Shown: in pieces, positions 45,393 through 54,925 of the stretch
How the letters are laid out: each line of letters begins with the position of its first letter
Numbering within the stretch: position 1 is the first letter of the stretch
From: Planctomycetaceae bacterium
GTDB taxonomy: Bacteria > Planctomycetota > Planctomycetia > Pirellulales > Pirellulaceae
Assembly (NCBI GenBank): GCA_007694185.1
Contig: RECD01000100.1
Location: forward strand, 85,539-149,538
Direction of reading: 5' to 3'
DNA: 64,000 nt
Notes under the pieces: generated by a model
What the model saw: only the letters and a program-made list of their open reading frames with translations
Database searches by the model: none
What the model was told of the DNA's origin: nothing
Translations under genes and position numbers: made by a program

Positions 45393-48149
45393 TCAATCGA
45401 CAAACGCGAATTCGTTGCCGGCGAGCAAGGCCTGAGCCAACAACGCCCAGACGTCGAGCGGCTCGGGGTTGGGCGTCGGCAACTGCTTTTCGGACTCGTC
45501 GACTCGCCGCGGCGAACCCTCGTATCGGATTCGGACAGTCCAAGTGAACGAATCATGGCCTGGGCCGCTTCGGCAATCGGTGACAAAGTCCAGGCTTTGA
45601 CCTGCCCGGACCTCGATTCCCCCGGCGGTGGTTTTGACCTCCGAATTCGTCGCGACCCATTGGCCTAGCAATTCGGACACGTCGGCGTTTTCCACGGCCG
45701 AGCCTTCCGCGTCGCTCACGTCGGTGACATCGGCCGGCCCCTTGTTCAGGAGCAAGCTGGAGCGGACCCCATCCCCTTCGCCTGACGGGTGCTTCAGCGT
45801 CCCCGAAATGCGGATGCGACCGTCTTCGGGGGCGATCCAGCGACGCACGACGGCATGGTTCAAGTCGTTGCCGGGGTGCCCACCTTGGGCGGACAACATC
45901 GCCCAGCCGAGCTTCTCATCGGGCATGCCGCCGATGCCATGCCAGCGCCCGTCCACATAGCTTGGTAAACGCTCGAACCCTGACAATTGGCCCGTTTCGG
46001 GATCGAACTTCCCGTAGCCACAGATCCATCGTTCCGCGATGACTTGCGGGTCGATCGGCGCCGCGAGGAACTCGGTCATCAACGGTCGCTCGGTCGGATC
46101 CGGGTCGCGGGCCAACACTTGGCGGGTCAGCCAAGTGATCGCGGCGTCGCTGCCGTCCCGCTCGGCAATGGCCCGCGTCTGTCGCCCCAGCGCGGCAGCT
46201 TGTTGGGCAACGAAGTCGCTGTTGAGCAAATACAAGCCCTGTTGGGGGACGCTCGTTTTGGGCCGGCCCGGGCTATGCGCATCGGGACTCGCCATGTCAA
46301 AGTTACGGAAGAATCCCGGCAGGTTCTGGCGATCCAAATAAGCGTAGATCGTCCGCCTCGGCGGGAACGGCTCGCGATCGATCCGCAACGCCGGGCCACC
46401 CAACGACCGATCCAGTTCGCCGCTGGCGACCAGCAATCGATCCCGGAGCGACTCCAGGTCGCGGCGGCGACGATTCATCCGCCAATACAGGCGGTTAGCC
46501 GGGTCGGCCGAAACCCCGCTTCCTTCCGCGACGCTCGATTGACGATACGCTTGGCTGAGCACGATCCGGCGGATCAAGCCCTTGATGCTGCCGCCATCCT
46601 CCGTGAAGTCGCAGGCCATGTGATCGAGCAAATCCTGTTGCGTCGGCGGCGGGCAGCGCGTCCCCAGGTCGCTGGGGCTCTCGGTCAACGAGTCTCCCAT
46701 CAGGTGCATCCAGACCCGATTGACCCATACCCGGGCCGTCAGCGGGTTGGCGGCGTCCATGATCCGCTCGGCCAACTCGGCCCGACCGCTACCGTCGCCG
46801 AAGGGGGTCTGCTCCGGTGCCAGAAAGGTGACGAAGCGGCGTGGCACGACATCACCGGGATTGCCAGGGTTGCCGCGGATCAAGATCCTGGCTTCCCGCG
46901 GTTTCTCGGCGTCGGCCAAGCGGTGAGCGAACGGTTCGCCCCCCGGTTCGTCCGTATTCAGGAAGACGCCGTAAAGGGCGTAATAATCGGCTTGGCTAAC
47001 CGGATCGTATTTGTGGTCGTGGCACCGGGCGCAGGCCAGTGTCATGCCCATCAGCCCGCGGGTGATCACATCCAGTCGGTCGTCGATGATGTCTTGTTTG
47101 TTGTTCAGGAATCGTCGGCCGAGAGTCAAAAAGCCGAGCGCTGGTAAGTCCTCGCTGCCGTCGGCGAGCAAGTCAGCGGCCAACTGGGCCCGCACGAACT
47201 GGGCATAGGGCAGATCGCGATTGAACGCCTGGACCAGCCAATCCCGATACCGAAAAGCTTCCGGGTATTCCCGATCTTCTTGAAAAACGTAGCCCTTCGT
47301 GTCGGCATATCTGGCGATGTCCATCCAGTGCCTCGCCCACCGCTCGCCGAAATGGGGCGACGCCAACAGGTCATCGACCACGGCGGCGATGGCGATCTCG
47401 TCCGTCCGCGGGTCGGCGACGAAGTCTTCCAGTTGCTCGAAGCTGGGCGTCAACCCGGTCAGGTCGTGATGCAAACGCCGGAGCAGCGTGCGGCGATCGG
47501 TGGGCGCGGAGAAATCGAGACCGTTTTCCAGCAATCGCCGCCGCAGGATCTCATCGATCGCTTGTGTGCCACCAGCAAGGTCTAGTCCGGTCGCCCGCTG
47601 CGGCGGTTGATACGACCAGTGATCGGTCGTCACCAGCCCGCTTTGGGCTCGCTCGGCATATTCGGCGTCCCACTCCGAGGGCGGAGCGACCGCCCCGGCA
47701 TCGATCCAACGTTTGACCATGGAGATTTGCTCTTCGGGCAATTTCCGATCGGGCGGCATCTGCAGATCCGACCGGTCGTAGACGAGTGCCCGATAGAGCC
47801 AACTGGCTGACGCATCCCCCGGCACGATCGCCGGGCCATGCGTCCCGCCAGCCAATAACGCGGCTGCCGAATCGACCATCAGCAACCCTTCGGCTTCGCC
47901 CGACTCGTGTGAGTGGCAGCCGTAACAGGCCTCCAAAAGCAACGGTTGGATTTGCTGGGTGTAGAATTCGACCGTCCCGGCAGCCGGTTCGGACGGCGGT
48001 GACTCTTCGGCGCGCAGGGGCGAACCGCCGGCGGCAACCCAGCAACCGACGAACAGCGATCGAAGTAGCGCGGTCAACCCAGCCGGACCATTCGCCACCC
48101 TGTCCGCCGGTTGGGGGCGACCGACTGCGGTCTTTGAAACATGGACCAT
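45393..48149 (-). CDS. PSD1 / planctomycete cytochrome c protein (DUF1549-DUF1553)
   Basis: About 918 residues from ATG at 48149, chosen for the GGAG five bases upstream; an earlier ATG at 48176 and an open frame to 48320 lack one. A signal peptide precedes a planctomycete cytochrome c domain with haem motif CYGCH and the SWLYRALV / DLQMPPD region. Then come DUF1549 (LLRRLHHDLTGL, HFGERWARHWMDIARYADTKGY) and DUF1553 (NPLTARVWVNRVWMHLMGDSL, RRRDLESLRDRLL). An extra beta-rich domain of about 180 residues is inserted near the C-terminus. It pairs with the DUF1501 protein. Biochemical function is unknown. Confidence 0.92.
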   Translation of the reverse strand: MVHVSKTAVGRPQPADRVANGPAGLTALLRSLFVGCWVAAGGSPLRAEESPPSEPAAGTVEFYTQQIQPLLLEACYGCHSHESGEAEGLLMVDSAAALLAGGTHGPAIVPGDASASWLYRALVYDRSDLQMPPDRKLPEEQISMVKRWIDAGAVAPPSEWDAEYAERAQSGLVTTDHWSYQPPQRATGLDLAGGTQAIDEILRRRLLENGLDFSAPTDRRTLLRRLHHDLTGLTPSFEQLEDFVADPRTDEIAIAAVVDDLLASPHFGERWARHWMDIARYADTKGYVFQEDREYPEAFRYRDWLVQAFNRDLPYAQFVRAQLAADLLADGSEDLPALGFLTLGRRFLNNKQDIIDDRLDVITRGLMGMTLACARCHDHKYDPVSQADYYALYGVFLNTDEPGGEPFAHRLADAEKPREARILIRGNPGNPGDVVPRRFVTFLAPEQTPFGDGSGRAELAERIMDAANPLTARVWVNRVWMHLMGDSLTESPSDLGTRCPPPTQQDLLDHMACDFTEDGGSIKGLIRRIVLSQAYRQSSVAEGSGVSADPANRLYWRMNRRRRDLESLRDRLLVASGELDRSLGGPALRIDREPFPPRRTIYAYLDRQNLPGFFRNFDMASPDAHSPGRPKTSVPQQGLYLLNSDFVAQQAAALGRQTRAIAERDGSDAAITWLTRQVLARDPDPTERPLMTEFLAAPIDPQVIAERWICGYGKFDPETGQLSGFERLPSYVDGRWHGIGGMPDEKLGWAMLSAQGGHPGNDLNHAVVRRWIAPEDGRIRISGTLKHPSGEGDGVRSSLLLNKGPADVTDVSDAEGSAVENADVSELLGQWVATNSEVKTTAGGIEVRAGQSLDFVTDCRSGPGHDSFTWTVRIRYEGSPRRVDESEKQLPTPNPEPLDVWALLAQALLAGNEFAFVD

Positions 48150-48433
48150 GCTCTCTCCGCTGTTGAGCAAACACATGAGGCTTCTCGGACGAATCCGCGG
48201 TGGTGGGGTGGGGAATCGGTGCCAAACACCGATCGGCTCGGGTGGGTCAATCGGCTGACCGGCGGGCACTTCGGACAAGGTATGGCCGGGGTGGCTGTGC
48301 GACAAATAGCGACATCGCAACGGACAGCGGTTGGTCGGTCGACGGTTTCGCTTTGCTATACTTAACTGAAATTATACACCCCAACCGATCGATCGACGAG
48401 CAGGATGTTCAGTCGACACCCCAAAGCCCCGCC
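48150..48433. promoter_or_regulatory. Divergent promoter region between the two cytochrome loci
   Basis: This 284-base spacer separates two oppositely oriented operons, so it must drive both. The plus side has an AT-rich stretch with TATACT at 48357-48362 and a second -10-like TATACA near 48374, standing out in GC-rich surroundings; the -35 positions are weak. Assignment to a sigma-70 promoter for the gene at 48434 is tentative. The shared spacer could allow joint control. Confidence 0.35.
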
Positions 48434-51400
48434 ATGTTGCTACCCGCCCGAATCGCTTGGCTGCCTTTTTCCCTGGTACCGCTGGCCCTGGTGCTGACGT
48501 TCGCCTGTCCGCCCTGGAACCTGCTCGCGGACGATCCGGAAAATTCTTCAGACGGCCGGAGCGAACAGGTCGAGGAGCTCGATCTGATCGCGAGCCGCTT
48601 TACACAAACGATCCGGCCTTTCCTGGAAGGCCATTGCCAGGATTGCCACGGCGAGGAAGTGCAGGAAGCGAAGCTCGATCTCCTGCCCTACTCGACTTGG
48701 GAGTCGCTCGAGACGTTTCATCAGACCTGGGAAGAAATTGTCCACCGGGTCGAAGCCGGCGAGATGCCGCCTGCCGATGCCGAACAGCCGTCGGATCAGG
48801 AGCGGTCGGAGGTGATCCGGGCGATCCGCGAGGCACGCAGCGAACTCGCACTGCGAAACGCGGGCGATCCGGGTCCGGTGATCACGCGTAGGCTCAGCCA
48901 CGCCGAATACAATTACACGATCCGTGATCTGACGGGAGTCGACCTGCGGCCGACGAGCGAGTTTCCGGTTGATCCGGCGAACGAGGCCGGTTTCGATAAC
49001 ACGGGCGAGTCGTTGGCGATGTCACCGGCGTTGATGCAGAAATACCTCGCTGCGGCTCGGGCGGTCGCGGAGCATCTGGTGCTAAAGCCGGATGGGTTTG
49101 ACTTCGCGGATCACCCCGTCGCCACCGATACCGATCGCGACAAGTACGCCGTCCGACGAATCGTCGATTTTTATCAACGGCAACCGACCGACTTGGCGGG
49201 CTACTTTCACGCCTGCTGGGAGGTCCGTGTCGCGACCGCAGTCGCCGATCCTCGCGAATCCGCCTCAGCCGCGGGCGATGTAGCCGCGGGCGATGTAGCG
49301 GACGGCGACGAACGACTCGACCGTCTCGCTGCGGACAAGCGACTCAGCCCGAATTACCTGCGGCTGATTTGGCAGATGCTCCATTCACCGCAGCCGCCTA
49401 GCGGTCCGCTGGCCGCCGTGCAGCAGGCCTGGATAGGCTTGCCGGACGACCCGGCCGAGTCGACCGCGGCTCGGCAGGTTTGTGAATCGGTTCGGGATCG
49501 GGTGCAAGTCCTTCGCCGACGACTCGAACCGACTTTCCCGAATCTCCAACTGGAGGGGGGCCACCTCGGGTCGCAGCAGTTCGTGCTCTGGAAGAACGAT
49601 CAGTACGCGGCGCATCGTCGCCGCTTCGTCCCGGAAACGGTCGCGTCGATCCTCCCCGATGCGGACGAAGCTCAGGAGTTTCCTGAACTTGTCGCCCCAG
49701 CGGAAGGCGAATCGCGAGCGGAATTTGACGAGTCGTTGATCCGGTTTTGCGACCTATTTCCCGATGCGTTTTACGTTTCGGAACGGGGCCGGGATTATGT
49801 CGGCAAGCGACGGGATCAGCAGGAAAAGGGCCGTCTGCTCAGCGCCGGTTTTCACAGCATGATGGGGTATTATCGCGACGACGGTCCGTTGTACGACCTG
49901 ATCCTGGACGACCAGGGTCGTGCCGAGATCGATCGACTTTGGCAGGAACTCGACTTCATCACCGCCGCGCCGCTGCGGCAATACGTCGGGTTCGTGTGGT
50001 TCGAACGGACCGATTCGCGTTATCTCCGCGACGAGGTATTTGACTTCGCCCGCGCCGAAGACAAATCGGTGACGACCGAACCGATGATCCGGCGATTGGC
50101 GGCAGAGTACCGTGCGAAAGCGGTTCGCAATGGCGGCAGCGAGGAGGTGTTGGCGGCGATCGATCTCTACTTCGATCGGATCAACGATCAGGTTCGTTGG
50201 GTCGAACAGGCTCGTCTGGCGGCCGAACCGCATCACCTGCGGGCCCTGGTCGATTTTGCCGACCGAGCCTATCGGCGACCGCTGACGAGCGGCGAGTCGG
50301 ATGAGCTGTTGGCGTTTTATCGATCGCTGCGCGATGACGACGGGCTGACCCACGAGGAGGCGATCCAAGACGCGGTCGTGTCGATCTTGATGTCCCCTTG
50401 GTTTTGGTATCGCGTCGACCTCGTCCCGACCGCGGACGAACGGCGCCCGCTGACCGATTTCGAATTGGCGAATCGGTTGAGCTACTTTTTGTGGTCTAGC
50501 ATGCCTGATCGGGAATTGCGGGATTTGGCTGCGGCGGGACGCCTGCGCGACCCCGACGTGTTGGTCGCTCAAGCCCGACGGATGTTGCAAAGTGAAGCGT
50601 CCGAGGCTTTGGCGATTGAGTTCGCCGGGAATTGGCTCGATTTTCGCCGTTTCGAACAACACAACAGTGTCGACCGAGAACGTTACCCCCAATTCACCGA
50701 TTCGCTCCGCCAAGCGATGTTCGAAGAACCGGTTCGCTTCTTTGGCGACTTGGTCCGCCGCGACGGTTCGGTGCTCGAATTCCTCGAGGCGGAGCACACC
50801 TTCGTCAACGCCGAGTTGGCCGCCCATTACGGGCTTGAACCGCTCGCCGACCCAGCCGGCGAATCGACCGAAGGTTGGCAACGGGTCGATGTCGCGGATC
50901 GGCAGCGCGGTGGCCTGTTGCCGATGGCGGTCTTCCAAACTGCCAACTCGCCCGGCTTGCGAACCAGTCCCGTCAAACGTGGCTATTGGGTCGCCCGGCG
51001 ATTGCTCGGGGAACGCATCCCTCCCCCACCCCCGGATGTTCCGGAATTGCCTGCCGATGAACAGGATTTGGGGCCGCTGACGTTGGCGGCGGCTCTCGCC
51101 AAGCACCGTGATCATGCGGCCTGCGCTGGCTGTCACGAGCGGTTCGATTCACTCGGCTTGGCGTTGGAAAATTTTGACCCGATCGGTCAGTGGCGGACGA
51201 CCGATTTGGGAAGCAACCCGATCGACGCGCGCGCCGACTTTCCTGGCGGGGTGACCGGGGACGGGATCGACGGTTTACGGCGGTACCTGATCGAACACCG
51301 CCAACAGGATTTTGTTGATCACCTCAGTCGACAACTGCTATCCTACGGGTTGGGTCGCAACCTGATCCTGTCGGACGAATCGCTGCTCGATGAGCTGCGG

Positions 51401-51499
51401 TCGCAATGGCAGCAGGACGGATATCGGTTCAGTTCCCTCGTTGCCGCGATCATCACCAGCCCGCAATTTCTCGAAAAACGGGGACGCCCCACGCCATGA
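48434..51499 (+). CDS. DUF1592 domain-containing planctomycete cytochrome c protein (DUF1587/1592/1588/1585)
   Basis: 1021 residues from ATG at 48434. A signal peptide precedes a cytochrome c domain with CQDCH, then DUF1587 (RRLSHAEYNYTIRDLTGVDL), DUF1592 (ELANRLSYFLWSSMPDRELRDLA), DUF1588 (LGERIPPPPPDVPEL; a second haem-like motif CAGCH; LGLALENFDPIGQWR) and DUF1585 (LSRQLLSYGLGRNL). This is the standard domain chain of a planctomycete exported multidomain cytochrome. Function unknown. It overlaps the DUF1552 gene by four bases (ATGA). An Ala/Gly/Asp insert near residues 280-290 comes from a short tandem repeat. Confidence 0.93.
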   Translation: MLLPARIAWLPFSLVPLALVLTFACPPWNLLADDPENSSDGRSEQVEELDLIASRFTQTIRPFLEGHCQDCHGEEVQEAKLDLLPYSTWESLETFHQTWEEIVHRVEAGEMPPADAEQPSDQERSEVIRAIREARSELALRNAGDPGPVITRRLSHAEYNYTIRDLTGVDLRPTSEFPVDPANEAGFDNTGESLAMSPALMQKYLAAARAVAEHLVLKPDGFDFADHPVATDTDRDKYAVRRIVDFYQRQPTDLAGYFHACWEVRVATAVADPRESASAAGDVAAGDVADGDERLDRLAADKRLSPNYLRLIWQMLHSPQPPSGPLAAVQQAWIGLPDDPAESTAARQVCESVRDRVQVLRRRLEPTFPNLQLEGGHLGSQQFVLWKNDQYAAHRRRFVPETVASILPDADEAQEFPELVAPAEGESRAEFDESLIRFCDLFPDAFYVSERGRDYVGKRRDQQEKGRLLSAGFHSMMGYYRDDGPLYDLILDDQGRAEIDRLWQELDFITAAPLRQYVGFVWFERTDSRYLRDEVFDFARAEDKSVTTEPMIRRLAAEYRAKAVRNGGSEEVLAAIDLYFDRINDQVRWVEQARLAAEPHHLRALVDFADRAYRRPLTSGESDELLAFYRSLRDDDGLTHEEAIQDAVVSILMSPWFWYRVDLVPTADERRPLTDFELANRLSYFLWSSMPDRELRDLAAAGRLRDPDVLVAQARRMLQSEASEALAIEFAGNWLDFRRFEQHNSVDRERYPQFTDSLRQAMFEEPVRFFGDLVRRDGSVLEFLEAEHTFVNAELAAHYGLEPLADPAGESTEGWQRVDVADRQRGGLLPMAVFQTANSPGLRTSPVKRGYWVARRLLGERIPPPPPDVPELPADEQDLGPLTLAAALAKHRDHAACAGCHERFDSLGLALENFDPIGQWRTTDLGSNPIDARADFPGGVTGDGIDGLRRYLIEHRQQDFVDHLSRQLLSYGLGRNLILSDESLLDELRSQWQQDGYRFSSLVAAIITSPQFLEKRGRPTP
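49271..49300 (+). repeat. Tandem 15-base repeat inside the DUF1592 gene
   Basis: GCGGGCGATGTAGCC is followed directly by GCGGGCGATGTAGCG, giving AAGDVAAGDVADGD in the protein, with a third weaker copy (GACGGCGACG). The unit is a multiple of three, so the frame is kept. It lies in a linker, where copy number change would be tolerated. Confidence 0.7.
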
Positions 51500-52878
51500 C
51501 GCCTACCACCAGTCGCCCGCACGGTCACTCCGGTCGCACCGCGAATGCCCCCGCGAAGTCCGCTCGTCGAAACCCCCTTTCCCGGCGAACGCTGTTACGC
51601 GGTGCGGGCGTTGCGATGGCCTTACCGTGGCTCGAGTCGCTGCCGGTTTGGGGCAGCCCCACGGTCGAGACCGACGGATATCCCTTGCGATTCGCCACCC
51701 TGTTCATGGCTTGCGGCGTCAACCAAAACCACTGGTGGGCCAAGGGCGCGGGGGCCGAGATGGAACTCGGCAAGAGCCTTCAGCCGCTAGAGTCGCTCAA
51801 AACCAAGTTCAACTTGCTGACCGGGCTGTTCAACGAAAACGCCACCGGCGTCGGCATCCACCCCGGCCAGACGGGCAACATCTTGTCGGGGGCCTCGTTG
51901 CAGAAAGGGTCCGAATTGCGGGGCGGGATCAGCGTCGATCAGGTGCTGGCCAACCATTTCGCCGACACGACGGCGCAGGCCAGCTTGGTGCTGGGGTGTG
52001 AGCAGCCGATCACGGGCTATCACGAGACCAATTTCTCGATGGCATACAGTTCTCACATTTCCTGGCAAAATGCCACATCGCCGGTGCCGATGGAGGTCTA
52101 CCCGTCGCTCGCCTTCGACAGTTTGTTCGACAACCGAGGCAGCCGTCGCAACCGGAGTGTGCTCGACCGAGTCAAGGAACACGCCGCTTCCTTAAGTCGC
52201 CAAACGAGCGCCGCGGACCGTGTGAAGCTTGAGGAATACCTCAGCAGCGTGCGGGAAGTCGAGAAGCGGGTCGTCCGAATGCGGGACGAGGAGAGCAAGG
52301 CGGCAGAGCGGTCGGTCGATTCGGGGCGACCGCTCGTCGCGATGGAGCGGCCGGAGAACGGGTTGCCCGAGGACATCCGGGAACACATGAGATTGATGTC
52401 CGACATCGTCGCGCTCGCCTTCCAAACCGACAAAACCCGCGTCGCAACGCTGCTGCTCTGCCGCGACATCTCCGGACTGTTCTACCCGTTCCTCGGTGTC
52501 CGCAAAGCTCACCACTCCGCTTCCCACGATGACCTGTCGGAGGACTTCGAAAAGATCTCGACTTACTACGTCTCCCAAATGGCTTACTTGGCCCAGCGGC
52601 TCGACGCCATGCCCGAGGGGGATGGTACCGTGTTGGATCACAGTTGCTTGTTATTCCTCAACAACATGTGGTCCGGCAGCAAACACGATTCGACCAAGGT
52701 TCCGGCCTTCACCGTCGGCGGATTGGGCGGCAGCCTCGAAACCGGCCGTGTGCTCGACTATTCCGATCGCGACAAACAGGACCGGCGGCTCTGTTCGCTC
52801 TACCTGTCGCTGTTGGACCGAATGGGAGTCCCGGCCGATGCCTTCGGCGATGCGGAGCATCCCTTAGCCGATTTTTAA
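51496..52878 (+). CDS. DUF1552 domain-containing protein, Tat-exported
   Basis: About 460 residues from ATG at 51496, which overlaps the stop of the DUF1592 gene. A long N-terminus leads to a twin-arginine signal (LSRRTLLRGAGVAMALPWLE). The DUF1552 core follows (FATLFMACGVNQNHWW, GIHPGQTGNILSG, FDSLFDNRGSRRNRSVLDRVKE, DHSCLLFLNNMWSGSKHD). It is the fixed partner of DUF1592 cytochromes. Its role is unknown. A dyad after the stop may be a terminator. Confidence 0.92.
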   Translation: MTPTTSRPHGHSGRTANAPAKSARRNPLSRRTLLRGAGVAMALPWLESLPVWGSPTVETDGYPLRFATLFMACGVNQNHWWAKGAGAEMELGKSLQPLESLKTKFNLLTGLFNENATGVGIHPGQTGNILSGASLQKGSELRGGISVDQVLANHFADTTAQASLVLGCEQPITGYHETNFSMAYSSHISWQNATSPVPMEVYPSLAFDSLFDNRGSRRNRSVLDRVKEHAASLSRQTSAADRVKLEEYLSSVREVEKRVVRMRDEESKAAERSVDSGRPLVAMERPENGLPEDIREHMRLMSDIVALAFQTDKTRVATLLLCRDISGLFYPFLGVRKAHHSASHDDLSEDFEKISTYYVSQMAYLAQRLDAMPEGDGTVLDHSCLLFLNNMWSGSKHDSTKVPAFTVGGLGGSLETGRVLDYSDRDKQDRRLCSLYLSLLDRMGVPADAFGDAEHPLADF

Positions 52879-52897
52879 CCCTCTTGCGTCCCTCCGG

Positions 52898-52935
52898 ACT
52901 GCCCGAACCCGGTCTGTCGGCCCGACTTGGGCAGT
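52898..52935 (+). terminator. Dyad after the DUF1552 gene
   Basis: Arms ACTGCCC (52898-52904) and GGGCAGT (52929-52935) are perfect seven-base complements around a 24-base loop, 20 bases past the stop codon. There is no U tract. Confidence 0.35.
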
Positions 52936-53117
52936 GATGAGGAACCGGCAGAACGCTCACCGGCAATCTTTCCGGACCCGCCATCCGCCTTAGGCCGATC
53001 GCTAGTATGATGGTTTCGAGGTGAATTTTTCGAGCCTGCTCAGCCGAAGGGATGGGCCGCGCGCCGCGGCGCCGGCCGCGTCTGGCTGGTGATGGCGTTC
53101 TTGGGGCTCAGGTCAAC

Positions 53118-54878
53118 ATGATCCACCCGTTGTCGCGAATCGGCTTCAATCGGTTCGCCGGCTGCTTCGTCGCCGTCTTGGTCGCCGCTTCCGCTTTGCG
53201 ACCTGCCGAGTCCGTTGGTCAAGTTGGGCCGGACCTTGCGGTAGCCCAAGCCACCCAACCGGCGACGGTCCGCTGTGCGGTGATCGAGTTTTATGTTCGC
53301 TCGGATCAAACCGGAACCGCAGCTGCGGTCGAGGCGCTCCGGGCGTCCGTCGCCACCAAACGGGGCGTGCGATTACGAGTCTATGATCTGGTTCGCCAAC
53401 CCGAAGCCGAAGGACGTTTCGCCAGCATCGCTAAGGCCTATCAACTGAGCGGTAATCCGCTGCCGATGCTCTATGGCCTGAATCATGCGATCGCTCCCCC
53501 ACGCCCCTCCGAGCAGCTCACCCCGGCCCAGTGGGTGAAAGGGCTGGATGATCTGTTGCGGATCGAGATCTTCACGCGGGTCGGCTGCCCTCGCTGTGTC
53601 AAGGCGAAGGAAGCGTTGCCCGCATTGTTTGGAAAATACCCCGGTTTGATCGCCGACATCCGGGATGTCACTACCGATGCGACCGCGTCCGATCGCTTTC
53701 AGTCGCTGGCCCGCCGCGAGGGGGTGGGTGGCGTCAGCTTTCCCGGCTTTTGGATTTGCCGCCAATTGCTCGTCGGCTTCGACGCCAGCGCCAATTCGAT
53801 GGCGAGACTCGAAACGATCCTGAAACGCTGGACATTCGATTGTCCTGCCCAGCCGCCGCTCGGTTTTTACCCCCCCGATCGATCGCCAACATCCTACCGA
53901 TTCGTTTCGGCGACCCGGTCTGCCCAAGAGGTGCCGAACGACGCCCTGCCCGTGCCACCCGATCCGCCGCTCACCCCCGATCCTACGCCCGCCCGCGAGC
54001 CTTCGCAGTCGCCATCGCCCGAGGGCGGCGAGCCGGGGTTTGCGATCGATGAGTTTCCCAGCGATTCGTTTTCGATCGACCTGGAACCGTTGCCAGAACT
54101 GCCCGCCGACGGCGTCGACGGGGAGGTGGACGAGCAAGCGATCGATTTGCCATGGATCGGCCGAATCAGCGCGGCGCGGCTCGGTTTGCCGCTGTTCACG
54201 ATCCTGATCGGGTTGGTGGACGGCTTCAACCCGTGCGCCATGTGGGTGCTGTTGTTCCTGCTCTCCGTGCTGGTCAATCTGCAAGACCGTTGGAAGATTT
54301 TTGCCGTCGCCGGGACTTTCGTCGCGATCAGCGGCATCGCCTATTTTTTGTTCATGGCCGCCTGGCTGAATGTCTTTTTGTGGATCGGATTTCTCCGCTG
54401 GGTCCAGGTCATATTGGCGATATTGGCGATCTTCGTCGGCTGCGTCCACATCAAGGATTACTTCGCCCTGCACCAAGGCCTTTCGTTATCGATTCCGGAA
54501 TCGGCCAAGCCCGGTATTTACGCCCGGGTGCGGCGGATCGTGATGGCGGAGAGCCTCTGGGGTGCGATCATCGGCGCGTCCGTCCTTGCCGTCCTGGTCA
54601 ACCTCGTCGAGCTGCTTTGTACCGCCGGCCTCCCCGCCCTCTACACCCAGGTTTTGGCCCTTCGGGAGTTTCCCGCTTGGAAAAATTATGCCTACTTAGG
54701 GCTGTACATCCTCGCCTACATGTTCGACGACGCCGTGATGGTCGGGATCGTGGTGATCACGCTCGGCAAGCGCAGACTGCAGGAGCGTGAGGGCCGCTGG
54801 TTGAAACTGGCCAGTGGGCTGGTGGTGTTGGCTTTGGGATTGGTCCTGTTGCTGCGTCCGGATTGGCTGGTCTACTGA
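53118..54878 (+). CDS. Glutaredoxin-like/DsbD-like fusion membrane protein
   Basis: 586 residues from ATG at 53118. After a signal peptide come two thioredoxin-fold stretches: the first (about 45-150) has no Cys pair, and the second (IEIFTRVGCPRCVKAKEAL) has a glutaredoxin-like CPRC site. A Pro-rich acidic linker of about 100 residues leads to a six-helix CcdA/DsbD-like membrane domain with NPCAMWVLLFLLSVLV and LVELLCTAGLPALY, each holding one of the two redox Cys of that family. It should carry reducing power from cytoplasmic thioredoxin across the membrane to its own CPRC domain. The target may be exported cytochromes or metal proteins. Confidence 0.88.
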   Translation: MIHPLSRIGFNRFAGCFVAVLVAASALRPAESVGQVGPDLAVAQATQPATVRCAVIEFYVRSDQTGTAAAVEALRASVATKRGVRLRVYDLVRQPEAEGRFASIAKAYQLSGNPLPMLYGLNHAIAPPRPSEQLTPAQWVKGLDDLLRIEIFTRVGCPRCVKAKEALPALFGKYPGLIADIRDVTTDATASDRFQSLARREGVGGVSFPGFWICRQLLVGFDASANSMARLETILKRWTFDCPAQPPLGFYPPDRSPTSYRFVSATRSAQEVPNDALPVPPDPPLTPDPTPAREPSQSPSPEGGEPGFAIDEFPSDSFSIDLEPLPELPADGVDGEVDEQAIDLPWIGRISAARLGLPLFTILIGLVDGFNPCAMWVLLFLLSVLVNLQDRWKIFAVAGTFVAISGIAYFLFMAAWLNVFLWIGFLRWVQVILAILAIFVGCVHIKDYFALHQGLSLSIPESAKPGIYARVRRIVMAESLWGAIIGASVLAVLVNLVELLCTAGLPALYTQVLALREFPAWKNYAYLGLYILAYMFDDAVMVGIVVITLGKRRLQEREGRWLKLASGLVVLALGLVLLLRPDWLVY

Positions 54879-54925
54879 AACGACGCGTTGATCGTTCATC
54901 CCGTCCTGCTCATCGGGTCGTCGCC

